This document shows, piece by piece, positions 29,798-42,728 of a DNA stretch of 64,000 nucleotides. The position numbers and the translations under genes were made by a program. Location of the stretch: contig JAJQGL010000050.1 in NCBI GenBank assembly GCA_021200535.1, positions 1 to 64,000 of the forward strand. Direction: 5' to 3'. Each line of letters begins with the position of its first letter. The first letter of the stretch is position 1. The notes beneath the pieces are model-generated. The model did no database searches and had not been told where the DNA came from. It worked only from the letters and a program-made list of their open reading frames with translations. Source of the stretch: Clostridiaceae bacterium (GTDB lineage: Bacteria; Bacillota; Clostridia; Lachnospirales; Lachnospiraceae).

Positions 29798-29815
29798 ATC
29801 CCCTCGTATATATGC

Positions 29816-31285
<1,470 letters not shown>

Positions 31286-31442
31286 TTAATGTAGTAGTAT
31301 AGGAAACACGCAGGATGCTTCCTGCGTGCCAATATCATATATGTTACCTGAAACGAACAATAAAGTTTAAAAGAGTATACACCATTCCATCTTTTTTTGT
31401 CAACTATACGTTCAAAAAATTTATGCTTCTTTTATTCTTGGT

Positions 31443-31970
31443 TCACCAGGTCCTGCTTTCATCCGCTTTTTTTAACTTTCCCGGCGATTTCATCCAAATC
31501 ATTCGAAGCATCTTATCATCTGGTGTGAAGCGGATCCGCTCTGTCCCCTTTTCCCCCAGTGCAACGGCAATGTAATGATGATCGGTATCCATTCTGGAAG
31601 AATAATCCACCAGCGGACAATTCTGATAGGAATCCAGATACGGGGTATTTTCCGGTGCAATCAATTCAATTTTTTCCATGTCAACCCGTTTCACGGTTTT
31701 TCTTTTTTGTCCTTTAAAGATACAGTCAAAATCAATCTGGCCATCTACAAAAATATATTCATATGCAATATTGGCCGTCGGCATCAAAAACAGAATAAGC
31801 CCTGCCACCAGCAGCATAACCAGAAATACCAGTATCGTGCCCATAAGGAGCATTGCAAACACACCAACTGCCAGTATCAGAACCGCCAAAAAAATCATCA
31901 AAACGCGAACTGCTGTTTTCTTCGGCGGGAGTTTTGCCCGCAGATAGGTCTCTGAATATAACTCTTCCAT
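31443..31970 (-). CDS. Membrane protein of unknown function (DUF6106-like)
   Basis: MEELYSETYLRAKLPPKKTAVRV..., two adjacent TM segments. Confidence 0.6.
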   Translation of the reverse strand: MEELYSETYLRAKLPPKKTAVRVLMIFLAVLILAVGVFAMLLMGTILVFLVMLLVAGLILFLMPTANIAYEYIFVDGQIDFDCIFKGQKRKTVKRVDMEKIELIAPENTPYLDSYQNCPLVDYSSRMDTDHHYIAVALGEKGTERIRFTPDDKMLRMIWMKSPGKLKKADESRTW

Positions 31971-32022
31971 AATCATCCTCATTCCTGCGCCGCTTTCAGG
32001 AAGCCCGCGCATCATTTTCCTT

Positions 32023-32072
32023 TTGCTGCACCCTCACATGCAAGCATGCTCGGTCTGCCTATCATTATATCA
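32023..32072 (+). repeat. Dispersed repeat family 1, copy B
   Basis: TTGCTGCACCCTCACATGCAAGCATGCTCGGTCTGCCTATCATTATATCA; 44/50 identical by eye to 59815-59864. Confidence 0.75.
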
Positions 32073-32163
32073 AAAAATTCGACATGATACAAGTAGCGGA
32101 TCTATAACCGCAACCCATGAAAATCCAGGCCAAACTGCAAAATCCCCCAAAAATTGCAAAAAG

Positions 32164-32193
32164 AAAAAAGACCGGCCCCTGGCCAGTCTTTTT
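32164..32193 (-). terminator. Rho-independent terminator downstream of groL
   Basis: AAAAGACCGGCC-cct-GGCCAGTCTTTTT stem flanked by A/T tracts. Confidence 0.65.
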
Positions 32194-32198
32194 CCTGA

Positions 32199-32256
32199 TA
32201 CAGCGAATATTAAGTAATAGTCAAGTCAAACTATCCAAAACTTAATTTTCGCTGTA
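32199..32256 (-). repeat. Dispersed repeat family 2, copy 1 (terminal inverted repeats TACAGCGAA/TTCGCTGTA)
   Basis: Imperfect palindrome; its reverse complement aligns with 49504-49554, including a conserved AGTTTGACYTG centre. Confidence 0.6.
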
Positions 32257-32294
32257 TTTGTAACTTAACTATTTTTGAGCAAAACCGTCAAAAA

Positions 32295-33941
<1,647 letters not shown>

Positions 33942-34026
33942 TCATACTTAAATTATACTTTTTCTATTTTTATACCTATACCCTTACTCTGCCACAGTTT
34001 CCATTCCCTGCTGCATCCCATGCCCT

Positions 34027-34314
34027 CTAATCTTCTACCTTAGCAACAATGTCGCTCTGGCGGACAACAATATATTCTTCATTTTCTAATTTCACTTCTG
34101 TACCGGCATATTTGGAATAAATAACCTTGTCACCTGCTGCAACCTGCATTACAACTTCTTTTCCATCAATAACACCGCCTGGTCCCACAGCAATTACCTC
34201 TGCCTGCTGCGGCTTCTCCTGTGCATTTCCCGGCAGTACAATACCGGATTTTGTTTTCTCCTCTGCTTCTAACTGCTTCAATACAACTCTGTCTCCCAAT
34301 GGTGATAATTTCAT
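34027..34314 (-). CDS. groS: Co-chaperonin GroES
   Basis: [36 protein letters not shown]. Confidence 0.97.
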   Translation of the reverse strand: MKLSPLGDRVVLKQLEAEEKTKSGIVLPGNAQEKPQQAEVIAVGPGGVIDGKEVVMQVAAGDKVIYSKYAGTEVKLENEEYIVVRQSDIVAKVED

Positions 34315-34345
34315 AAGAAAGCCTCCTTTTCTTTTTATCTGTTTA

Positions 34346-34372
34346 TTAGCACTCATTCTTTTCGAGTGCTAA
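34346..34372 (-). promoter_or_regulatory. CIRCE operator (HrcA binding site) upstream of groESL
   Basis: TTAGCACTC-N9-GAGTGCTAA, exact match to consensus. Confidence 0.97.
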
Positions 34373-34544
34373 CCATATCCATAATATATTTCATTTCCCT
34401 TTTTTTAGCAAGAACTAGAAAATGGCATTATAAGCTGATTTTTTGTTTTTTATATTGTTTTCTTGCTTTTTCTCTTTTTATCTCTCTATATCTCATTTTT
34501 TCTTTTAATTTTCTAAATCATTTGATTTTACGGTCTGCCGACAT

Positions 34545-34585
34545 AAAAAAGATGTCCGCTTTTTGTGCCGGCAGACATCTTTTTT
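34545..34585 (-). terminator. Rho-independent terminator downstream of the DUF2225 gene
   Basis: AAAAAAGATGTC ... GACATCTTTTTT inverted repeat. Confidence 0.7.
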
Positions 34586-34634
34586 GTGTTGGTATCCCGT
34601 AAGCGCATGTAATTCATTCGCTGCGCTGTTTGTC

Positions 34635-35489
34635 TTATTGTGCGTTTAACGCTTCTTCCTTTTCTTTATTTAAAAGCTCTTTAATATCACGCGCCTTATT
34701 TTTAATCCTCTCATTTGCCTGTCTGGAGGTCAGTACCCTGGCAATCCATCTGCTGGATTCCTCATATTTTCCAATGCGCCTTGCCAAATCTGCAATCAGA
34801 TAGGTCACTGTAATCTCATCCATACCGCACATTGGAAAAGCTTCTTTCGAAAAAGCAGTCATAAAGCCGTCATATGCATTGGCAAGCAGTTCCTTTTCCT
34901 GCGCCGCCAGCTCCTTAATCTGTTTCGCATAATCCTCTGTGTCTTTTGGCAGGCTTTCCGCTTTTCCTCTGCACAGCCATGCCATCTTTAAACAGGTATA
35001 TGCCTTTTCACTCGGCTTTGCTTTTTTAACCACTGTATTGGCAAGCGCCAGCTGATGCCGAAGAAGCGCATCGTCATAGGTATAAATATTTCCGGTTGGC
35101 TTTAAACCGCTGAAATTTTTGGAAATATTTTCCCGAATCAGTTTCGCCTGTGCCGGCATCATAAATTTAAAAAACCGGCTAAGTGCTGCATATCCGCACT
35201 TCGGGCAGACCAGGGCGTCATATTTGAGCGAATCTACCAACTGATATTTTGGCCGGAGGTCTGTGTCGGCAGACAGCAATTTTACCTTTCCGGTACGAAC
35301 CATTTTGGAATGAAACTCCGAATCACAGACCGGGCAGGTGAACGATTTGTCAAACAATAAATCCTCTTCTGTCACTTTTGGTTCTTCCGGTTTACTATCT
35401 GCGGAATTCTTTTTTCCCTCTTCTTCAAATACATTTAACTTTTCTAATTTTCCAAGACCAAACTGGTCCAGTCCAGAAAATAAACTCAT
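34635..35489 (-). CDS. DUF2225 domain-containing protein
   Basis: FTCPVCDSEFHSKMVRTGKVKLLSADTDLRPKY...CPKCGYA DUF2225-like Zn motifs. Confidence 0.8.
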   Translation of the reverse strand: MSLFSGLDQFGLGKLEKLNVFEEEGKKNSADSKPEEPKVTEEDLLFDKSFTCPVCDSEFHSKMVRTGKVKLLSADTDLRPKYQLVDSLKYDALVCPKCGYAALSRFFKFMMPAQAKLIRENISKNFSGLKPTGNIYTYDDALLRHQLALANTVVKKAKPSEKAYTCLKMAWLCRGKAESLPKDTEDYAKQIKELAAQEKELLANAYDGFMTAFSKEAFPMCGMDEITVTYLIADLARRIGKYEESSRWIARVLTSRQANERIKNKARDIKELLNKEKEEALNAQ

Positions 35490-35503
35490 GCGTAATTACC
35501 TCC

Positions 35504-37204
35504 TTATTTTGGTCGATAGGAACTCTTCATGGATACAATCCGGTTGAATACGAGATGATCCTTTTGGGAATCCTTCGAATCTGCAGCAAAATATCCGTGT
35601 CTTACAAACTGAAAGCTGTCCATACTCTCCGCCTCAGCAAGCGCTGGCTCAATATAACAGTTTTCCATAACAGTCAGCGAATTTGGATTTACATTAATTG
35701 ATCCATCCTCATTATACACCCCTTTTTCCTCATCCACAATGTTTTCATATAAACGGGCTTCTGCTTTTACCGCTGTCTCAGCACAAACCCAGTGAATCGT
35801 CCCCTTCACCTTGCGGCCGGCAAACCCGGAACCGCTCTTTGTCTCCGGATCATACGTACAGTGTACCTCTGTTACATTCCCATCCTCATCCGTCAGATAA
35901 TCGGTACAGGTCACAAAATAGGCATTCATCAGCCGAACCTCATTTCCCGGAAACAACCGGAAATATTTTTTCGGAGGCTCTATCATAAAATCTTCCCGTT
36001 CAATGTAAAGAACCTTTCCAAATGGCACTTTTCTGACGCCCATCGCTTCATTTTCCTGATTATTGGAAACGTCAAGATATTCGATTTCATTTTCCGGATA
36101 ATTTGTTATTACCAGCTTAATCGGATCCAGCACTGCCATCATACGCGGCCGTTTCATTTTCAAATCCTCGCGGATGCAATACTCCAGCATGGCATAATCC
36201 GAAGAACTCTGTGCCTTAGAAACTCCGGAAAGCTCCATAAACATACGAATGGATTCTGGCGTAAAGCCCCGCCTCCTGAGTGCAGCGATCGATACCAGCC
36301 GCGGGTCATCCCAGCCATCTACGATACCGTCCTCAACCAGCTTTTTTATATAGCGTTTTCCAGTGACGACATTGGTCAGATACAGCTTTGCAAACTCAAT
36401 CTGTTTTGGCGGCGTCTCAAATTCAAGCTCTCTGACTACCCAGTCATAGAGCGGTCTGTGATCTTCAAATTCAAGCGTACAGATCGAATGGGTCACTCCT
36501 TCTATCGCATCCTCAATCGGATGCGCAAAATCATACATCGGATAAATACACCATTTATTCCCTGTATTGTGATGCTCCATGCGCGCTACACGATAAAGAA
36601 TCGGATCTCTCATGTTGATATTAGGGGAGGACATGTCAATCTTTGCGCGAAGCACTCTGGAACCATCCGCAAACTCACCGGCGCGCATCCGCTCAAACAA
36701 ATCAAGATTTTCCTCGACAGAACGATCTCTATAAGGACTGTTTTTTCCCGGCTCTGTCAGTGTTCCCCGGTATTCCCTCATCTGCTCTGCCGACAAGTCA
36801 CAGACAAAAGCCCGTCCCTTTTTGATTAATTTAACGGCGCATTCATACATCTGGTCAAAATAATCCGATGCATAAAAAACCTTTTCCATGTCCAAATCGC
36901 CGCAAATCCATTTTACATCCTCTAAAATAGAATCCACAAACTCTGTTTTTTCCTTTGTCGGATTGGTATCGTCAAATCGAAGATGAAAATCGCCGTGGTA
37001 CTGTTCTGCCAATCCGGAATTTAACAAAATTGATTTTGCATGTCCAATATGAAGATAACCATTCGGCTCCGGCGGAAACCTTGTCACAATTTTTTGATAA
37101 ACGCCTTCCTCTATATCCTGATCAATAATATTTTGGATAAAATTGCGGGAAACCACTCCCTCTTTCTGTGTTTCTTCCGCTTTTACATCAACTGAATTTT
37201 CCAA
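35504..37204 (-). CDS. glnS: Glutaminyl-tRNA synthetase
   Basis: [18 protein letters not shown]; ..[14 protein letters not shown] start with GGAGGAGG SD. Confidence 0.93.
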   Translation of the reverse strand: MENSVDVKAEETQKEGVVSRNFIQNIIDQDIEEGVYQKIVTRFPPEPNGYLHIGHAKSILLNSGLAEQYHGDFHLRFDDTNPTKEKTEFVDSILEDVKWICGDLDMEKVFYASDYFDQMYECAVKLIKKGRAFVCDLSAEQMREYRGTLTEPGKNSPYRDRSVEENLDLFERMRAGEFADGSRVLRAKIDMSSPNINMRDPILYRVARMEHHNTGNKWCIYPMYDFAHPIEDAIEGVTHSICTLEFEDHRPLYDWVVRELEFETPPKQIEFAKLYLTNVVTGKRYIKKLVEDGIVDGWDDPRLVSIAALRRRGFTPESIRMFMELSGVSKAQSSSDYAMLEYCIREDLKMKRPRMMAVLDPIKLVITNYPENEIEYLDVSNNQENEAMGVRKVPFGKVLYIEREDFMIEPPKKYFRLFPGNEVRLMNAYFVTCTDYLTDEDGNVTEVHCTYDPETKSGSGFAGRKVKGTIHWVCAETAVKAEARLYENIVDEEKGVYNEDGSINVNPNSLTVMENCYIEPALAEAESMDSFQFVRHGYFAADSKDSQKDHLVFNRIVSMKSSYRPK

Positions 37205-37284
37205 TATGCCTCCTCCTTCATGCAGTACTATTGCATTGTTCACAATACAACACCTTATATCATACCACATTTTAGCAAAATAGA

Positions 37285-37327
37285 AAAGAAAAAAATGCAA
37301 AGCTGCATTGTAAAATACAGCTTTGCA
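37285..37327 (-). terminator. Rho-independent terminator downstream of the SleB-like gene
   Basis: TGCAAAGCTG ... CAGCTTTGCA followed on the minus strand by a T-rich tract. Confidence 0.7.
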
Positions 37328-37381
37328 GAAACGTTGCAAAGTATTTTTCTTTTTTATCTTTCCGGCAAATCTTGCCATCCA

Positions 37382-37984
37382 TTATTTAAAACGGTGACCG
37401 CCAAGCTTCATCCGGGCATTCGGAAGATATACACTAAAGAAGTGATACCCCTTCATGCTCTTTACTTTTCCCTTGACGACCACAGTTGTCTGTCCATTCA
37501 GCACCTTCTTTGCCGCCTTGATACAGGATTTCCACTGGCTTGTGCCTGTTTTTCCGGCATCATACTGGCTCAGATGGCGTTTCAGGGAACCATTCCGAAC
37601 CGGTGAAAACTGTCCCTTCTGATAAATTACCTTTTTAATCGTATTCGGAAAGGATTTTGATTTTACACGGTTCATAACCACCACGCCGACTGCAATTTTG
37701 CCCTGATAAGATTCTGCCCCTGCCTCACAGTTAATGATGCTTGCCATCAGACGCAGCTGTTTTTCGGTATATTTTTTTTTCGCTTTTTTCTTTTCTGTTG
37801 TTGTTTTTGTTTTCTTAGTTGCTTTCTTAACAGCAGAAGATGTTGTACTGGATGCCGTCTTTAATGCAGCAGCACTTGTCTCCCCTGAATCTTGAAAGTT
37901 TGCAGAAGCTTCCGCCGGCTGTACCAAAAAAACAGATACCAGAAAAATACCAAGCGTAAGCAGTGCAAATTTTTTGAAACTCAT
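37382..37984 (-). CDS. SleB-like cell wall hydrolase, secreted
   Basis: Signal peptide; LRLMASIINCEAGAESYQGKIAVGVVVMNRVKS...SFPNTIKKVIYQKGQFSPV. Confidence 0.88.
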   Translation of the reverse strand: MSFKKFALLTLGIFLVSVFLVQPAEASANFQDSGETSAAALKTASSTTSSAVKKATKKTKTTTEKKKAKKKYTEKQLRLMASIINCEAGAESYQGKIAVGVVVMNRVKSKSFPNTIKKVIYQKGQFSPVRNGSLKRHLSQYDAGKTGTSQWKSCIKAAKKVLNGQTTVVVKGKVKSMKGYHFFSVYLPNARMKLGGHRFK

Positions 37985-38202
37985 AAAAACCTCCTGTTGC
38001 GGCAAATCACTATGCCAATTATTTTTAACATCTTTTAATATTTATGTAACAATTATAGCATAGATTTTTAAAATTTCAACCCGTTTTGAAATATTCTGTT
38101 TCTTTTGCCAAAAGAGATTTCATGTCATTGTATAAAATGCACAGTTTTAAAAAAATATTATTACTAATTCAGTCTATATTGCACAATTTTTTTCTTGTTT
38201 AT

Positions 38203-38249
38203 AAAAATGAAGCGTAATATTTTTGTAAATGTTACAAAAGTATTACGCT
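38203..38249 (-). terminator. Long near-perfect hairpin downstream of hisA-like gene (probable terminator)
   Basis: AGCGTAATATTTTTGTAA-ATG-TTACAAAAGTATTACGCT, 18-bp arms, one mismatch/wobble; T-rich on the minus-strand 3' side. Confidence 0.55.
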
Positions 38250-38287
38250 CAAAAAAATCAAAAATCGTGGTTCTTCCACAGTATACA

Positions 38288-39052
38288 TCAGCTGCACAGG
38301 CTGCGGTATGGTATGGTCCCGCCAAACAGATCTAATGCACTTCCAACAGTATAATCTACAAGACCATTCCCCTCTTTCTGAATCCATTCAATATCCTCCT
38401 GTGAATGAATCCCTCCCGCATAAGTCACCGGAAGAATAGGCTGCTGCCCCAGTCTTCTGACAACCTCCCGCTCTATGCCGGATGCCTTCCCTTCCACATC
38501 TACTGCATGAACCAGAAATTCATCACAATACGCTGATAACTTTTGCAGCAACGCCGCATTCAGCTTTTCTTCCGTCTTTTTCTGCCAGCGGTCCGTTACA
38601 ATATAATAATCATCTTTATCATATCGGCAGCTTAAATCCAGCACAAGGTGTTTTTTTCCCACTGCAGATACCATCTTTTCCAGCCGGTCATAATCGATCA
38701 TGCCGTTGCGGAACACATACGATGTCACAATCACATGCGAAGCACCCATTTCCAAAAAAAATTCCGCATTCCCGGCATGTATGCCGCCGCCAATCTGCAA
38801 ACCTCCAGAGAAGGCTTGCAGCGCCTTTTCAGCCTGTTCCACATCTGCTTTATAAAACGATGAGCTGCTTTGATTTAAAAGAATAATATGTCCGCCTGTC
38901 AGGCCATCTCTCTGATACATTTCTGCGTAATAGGCAGCGTCCTGTGACGAAACAAAATTATTTACCGCCTGATTGCCCCGGTCATTCAGGCTGCCGCCAA
39001 CAATCTGTTTCACGGAGCCATTGTGAATATCAATGCATGGTCTGAATTTCAT
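38288..39052 (-). CDS. hisA: Eukaryotic-type HisA (phosphoribosylformimino-AICAR ribotide isomerase)
   Basis: MKFRPCIDIHNGSVKQIVGGSL...GGLQIGGGI...HAVDVEGKASGIE...VTYAGGI. Confidence 0.85.
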   Translation of the reverse strand: MKFRPCIDIHNGSVKQIVGGSLNDRGNQAVNNFVSSQDAAYYAEMYQRDGLTGGHIILLNQSSSSFYKADVEQAEKALQAFSGGLQIGGGIHAGNAEFFLEMGASHVIVTSYVFRNGMIDYDRLEKMVSAVGKKHLVLDLSCRYDKDDYYIVTDRWQKKTEEKLNAALLQKLSAYCDEFLVHAVDVEGKASGIEREVVRRLGQQPILPVTYAGGIHSQEDIEWIQKEGNGLVDYTVGSALDLFGGTIPYRSLCS

Positions 39053-39124
39053 ACGTTTCCTCCCGGTACACCGAATAACAAGTTATTTTATGTTAAACAC
39101 AAAGTTATTTAATATTCGAGTCAC

Positions 39125-39733
39125 TTAGTTTCCGGTAATTTTTTTTGCCAGTTCCTCATACGTATCATCAATGGATACACTGTATGTTCCCGCACTGATT
39201 TTTTCACTGTATCCATAATCATTCAGATATTTGTCAAATTTTGTTGCATTTTCAATAACACCAAGGCTTTCTAACTTGTCCGCCACATCAGAAGACCAGT
39301 CCCCTACCTCAATCGTCAGCTTTTTCTTTTCTTCTTCTATAGATTTCTTTGCTTTTTCCTTTTCCTTCTTCATCTGCGTATCAATATCCTCTTCCGAAGA
39401 AGACGTACTTTTGGGACTTGCCGTTGCCTCCGGACTTTGTTCCGGTTCTGCCGTTGCTTTCGTTTTTGCTGTAGCCTCCGGCTTGTCTGTCTGATCCGGT
39501 TCCTTTGTTGCAGCGCCGTCCTCCTCTGAAGAATCCTCTTTGGTATCTGAGCTTGGCGTACCTGTTGCCAACGCCAGCACATCCTCTTCATCCTCCTGGT
39601 AAACCATCCCCAATTCCCTTGCACGAGAGGTTACATAAGCGTCTGAAGTCCGTATCACAAAAGAAACACCAAGTATGGCAGCAGCAAATAAAACGCCAAT
39701 ACCAAACCCTCTGAAAAATGATTTTTTATCCAT
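39125..39733 (-). CDS. Membrane protein with MltG/YceG-like C-terminal domain
   Basis: N-terminal TM; Ser/Thr/Ala/Glu-rich linker; DVADKLESLGVIENATKFDKYLNDYGYSEKISAGTYSV. Confidence 0.65.
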   Translation of the reverse strand: MDKKSFFRGFGIGVLFAAAILGVSFVIRTSDAYVTSRARELGMVYQEDEEDVLALATGTPSSDTKEDSSEEDGAATKEPDQTDKPEATAKTKATAEPEQSPEATASPKSTSSSEEDIDTQMKKEKEKAKKSIEEEKKKLTIEVGDWSSDVADKLESLGVIENATKFDKYLNDYGYSEKISAGTYSVSIDDTYEELAKKITGN

Positions 39734-39763
39734 CCTTAACTCCATTCCGAATGCTGCAATGCA

Positions 39764-40711
39764 TTATCTTGCATTGTACAGATCAATTACAAATTTTACT
39801 TCACCCTGTCCCAAAGAAAGCATTTTAGAAATGTCAAGAACAGAGCGGCCTTTCTTATATAAGGATATAATTTCATTGTTGTGGTTGACAATATCATGCT
39901 GCTGGCTGGATGCAGCGTGCTCTGCCAATTCTTTTTTCCGCGGTCTTTGCGTCAGCATCTCCTGTATTTCAATCTCATCCTCGTTTTCCAGCTGCTCTTT
40001 CGCCTCCTGCTCCTCAATTCTTGCAATTTCATCATCATACGGAGAAAAACCAGAATGCTCTGCAGCAAGCCCGGAATCCTCCATCGCAAGTTTTGCATCA
40101 TCCGACAGCAGGACGGAAAAATCCGGCTCTTCCGGTTCGTCTGATTCCTCTAACAGCCCTCTTAAGACTTCCACATCCTCTTCCTCGCGGGCATCCTCTT
40201 TGGCTAACTGCATTTCTCTCTCTTTCTGATACTGCAGCATTTCTGTCTCCACGCTGCGGAGCAGCTCTTCAAGCTGTGTCTCCTGTTCTTTCAGCTTCTG
40301 GTATTCCTTTGCCGCCTCATTGTGCATATCTGCCTTGACAGAATCCATTTCTGTCACCAGTTTTTTCATTTCCTCCTGCTTCTCATTCATCATATCATAT
40401 AAAAACAAAACCTCAGCGTGGTTTTTTTCAATCTGATCCATCACCTGATCCGAATATTCGCTAATCCCCATAATCTTTTCATTTGACAGCTCGCTAAACC
40501 GCGCCTCAAGATCATTGACTTTTTCCTGTGACAACGCGTCCATCTTTTCCTCTGTCTGCCGCATTTGTTCTGAAAAATCAGCTTCCGCAGATATCTGCCC
40601 AGGCTGCTGTTCCCGTTCATCCTCCACCGGATTGTTTTTTTCTCCTCTGCGAAAGCTGTACCATACCGCTCCCAGTCCAATTACAATCATTATACATTCC
40701 AAAAAAATCAT
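39764..40711 (-). CDS. Membrane-anchored coiled-coil protein with DUF6115-like C-terminus
   Basis: MIFLECIMIVIGLGAVWYSFRR TM; long coiled coil; C-term SLYKKGRSVLDISKMLSLGQGEVKFVIDLYNAR HTH-like. Confidence 0.65.
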   Translation of the reverse strand: MIFLECIMIVIGLGAVWYSFRRGEKNNPVEDEREQQPGQISAEADFSEQMRQTEEKMDALSQEKVNDLEARFSELSNEKIMGISEYSDQVMDQIEKNHAEVLFLYDMMNEKQEEMKKLVTEMDSVKADMHNEAAKEYQKLKEQETQLEELLRSVETEMLQYQKEREMQLAKEDAREEEDVEVLRGLLEESDEPEEPDFSVLLSDDAKLAMEDSGLAAEHSGFSPYDDEIARIEEQEAKEQLENEDEIEIQEMLTQRPRKKELAEHAASSQQHDIVNHNNEIISLYKKGRSVLDISKMLSLGQGEVKFVIDLYNAR

Positions 40712-40762
40712 TTCTATCCTCATTTCTGCTCCGCTGACATCTCCGCAGCATCGCCAAGCTAA

Positions 40763-41059
40763 TTAAACTCGCATATCAAAATGTGGTTCCTTTGCATCCT
40801 TTTCGTCCCCGGAATCCCTGTCCGACTGATTTTTCTTTTTTCGTCCCCTTTGCTGCCGCTCGCGATCCTCATTTTTTAACTCACGGTTTTCCGCCTTTTC
40901 TTTTCGAACCGTTCGCTCTGACTGCTTCTGCACATTGTTTTGATACTGAACAGCAAGTTCTTCCGCGCCGCTCTGCATTCTGGCAAGTTCCCCTGTCTGC
41001 TGCTGGGAAACCTCCTGTGACTTCGGCGCCATTGTAACATAATCGATCGTTAATGACAT
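40763..41059 (-). CDS. Small hydrophilic protein of unknown function in flagellar operon
   Basis: 98-aa ORF, operonic; Lys/Arg/Glu-rich C-terminus. Confidence 0.6.
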   Translation of the reverse strand: MSLTIDYVTMAPKSQEVSQQQTGELARMQSGAEELAVQYQNNVQKQSERTVRKEKAENRELKNEDRERQQRGRKKKNQSDRDSGDEKDAKEPHFDMRV

Positions 41060-41087
41060 ACAATCCCCCCTTTAGAGCTTTTACGCT

Positions 41088-42695
41088 TTATATGCCTCTA
41101 ATACGGATATCTGCCCCATCCCTGACAAAAGTGCTGTGATGAACCTCACTGTGAAGATAATTTGAAATATTGGAAATGGTTATCTTCACTCCGGTATAGG
41201 CAATATCACGCACGACAATCCTTCCGTTTCCGCTGCACTCCTCCAATTCAACCTCAAGCTTGTCATATTCCTCTGTTAATTCATCCATCTGCTGCTCAAT
41301 AGAATCCATCCGCTCTTTGTGCTGCATCAGCTGCTGCAGTTTCTCCGGCTCCAGCGAGCCCTTTGCCTTGTATCGTTTTGTCAAAACCTCGACATTTTGA
41401 ACAAGCACTTCCTTTTCTTCTGCCAGCTCTTCCATCGTCTCTTCAATCTCATGGTAGCGGTCTACTGTCTGCGGATCAATCCCAACTTCCAGTTCTGTCA
41501 CAGTCCCCATTGAAGAACCTGCCGTCTTTGTCTCAATCCGCTGCGCAGAACGAATGCTTCCTCCGGCGATTAACCCTCGTTTTCCATTCACTTCAATCTC
41601 ATCCTTTGCGACAACATCACTGTGCAGGATCGCATCGGTAATGATCTTTCCGCCGGCACTAACGTTGGAGCTTTCTATAAAGTTAGAGATAACATCTCCT
41701 TTTGCCTCCAATACAGCCTTCCCCATCCCCTGTACACCACGGTTCAGCACAATCTTTCCTTCCGAAATCAGTGTCGCGCCTTCTACCGCACCGCTGACAT
41801 AGATATCTCCGGCTGCCTTCACGGTATAGCCAGTCAAAACATTTCCCTTTACCTTAACGCTTCCATCATAGTCGATATCACCTGTTGAGGGTCCAACATC
41901 TGCCGGAACTTCATAGCAGTCTGATACAAAAACGGTGCCATCAACACAGGTAACATTGCCGGAAACATCCGAATACATTTCCAGTGCATCCTCTGACAGA
42001 TGAATATTTTTTCCGTGTTTTAATTTCAGCTGATTCACTTTTTTCGGTTTTAGCGTATTTCCGGAAACGTCCGTACCCGGCGTTCCCAAATCTGCAGGAA
42101 TCAATGTGGCCAAAAGCTGTCCTTCCTCGACGGGTTCAATCATATCCAGCTTGTGAAAATCTACCTGTCCATTCTCACTCACCGCCGGTTTATTGGTCTT
42201 ATCAAGATTAAAATGATAAATAATTTCCGCGCTCTTCCCATGCAACGGCATCTTTGCCTGTGCAACCAGAATATCCGTGCAGTATAACCGTGCGCGAAGC
42301 ATCATTTGAATATTTTTCTCAAGAATGCCATATTGAATACCCTGCTGCTCCAAAAGCATCAAAATATCCTGCTCCGACAAACGCGCGCCCATGTTGGAAT
42401 TCGGATATAACCTGATTTTGGCATAATATTTCATCGGATCTACTGTAATTACCGGAAATTCATTTTCCGGCAAAAACGATTTATCTGCAATTTTCAGATA
42501 AGCGTTCTGTTCTTTTGCCGCTTCCTCTGCAAACTGTTTCAGCAAATTAATATCAATATCGTCAAATCTCTTTTTTTCCATGTAAAATTTGACATCTTCC
42601 ACTGTAATCGGACTTCCTCCGTCTACCGCCGGATAAGATTTAAAATATGTAGCATGATCCCTGTGAATTAATTGAAAAAACGCATTCCGTTTCAT
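41088..42695 (-). CDS. FapA (DUF342) family protein
   Basis: GTPGTDVSGNTLKPKKVNQLKLKHGKNIHLSEDALEMYSDVSGNV...DIYVSGAVEGATLISEGKIVLNRGVQG. Confidence 0.9.
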   Translation of the reverse strand: MKRNAFFQLIHRDHATYFKSYPAVDGGSPITVEDVKFYMEKKRFDDIDINLLKQFAEEAAKEQNAYLKIADKSFLPENEFPVITVDPMKYYAKIRLYPNSNMGARLSEQDILMLLEQQGIQYGILEKNIQMMLRARLYCTDILVAQAKMPLHGKSAEIIYHFNLDKTNKPAVSENGQVDFHKLDMIEPVEEGQLLATLIPADLGTPGTDVSGNTLKPKKVNQLKLKHGKNIHLSEDALEMYSDVSGNVTCVDGTVFVSDCYEVPADVGPSTGDIDYDGSVKVKGNVLTGYTVKAAGDIYVSGAVEGATLISEGKIVLNRGVQGMGKAVLEAKGDVISNFIESSNVSAGGKIITDAILHSDVVAKDEIEVNGKRGLIAGGSIRSAQRIETKTAGSSMGTVTELEVGIDPQTVDRYHEIEETMEELAEEKEVLVQNVEVLTKRYKAKGSLEPEKLQQLMQHKERMDSIEQQMDELTEEYDKLEVELEECSGNGRIVVRDIAYTGVKITISNISNYLHSEVHHSTFVRDGADIRIRGI

Positions 42696-42728
42696 CCTGT
42701 TATGCCTCCCTTTACAAGAGCAGTCTTT

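Noticed and set aside
35792-36829. 345-aa plus-strand ORF antisense to glnS
   Set aside because: Shadow ORF of a highly conserved gene; no domain-like features.
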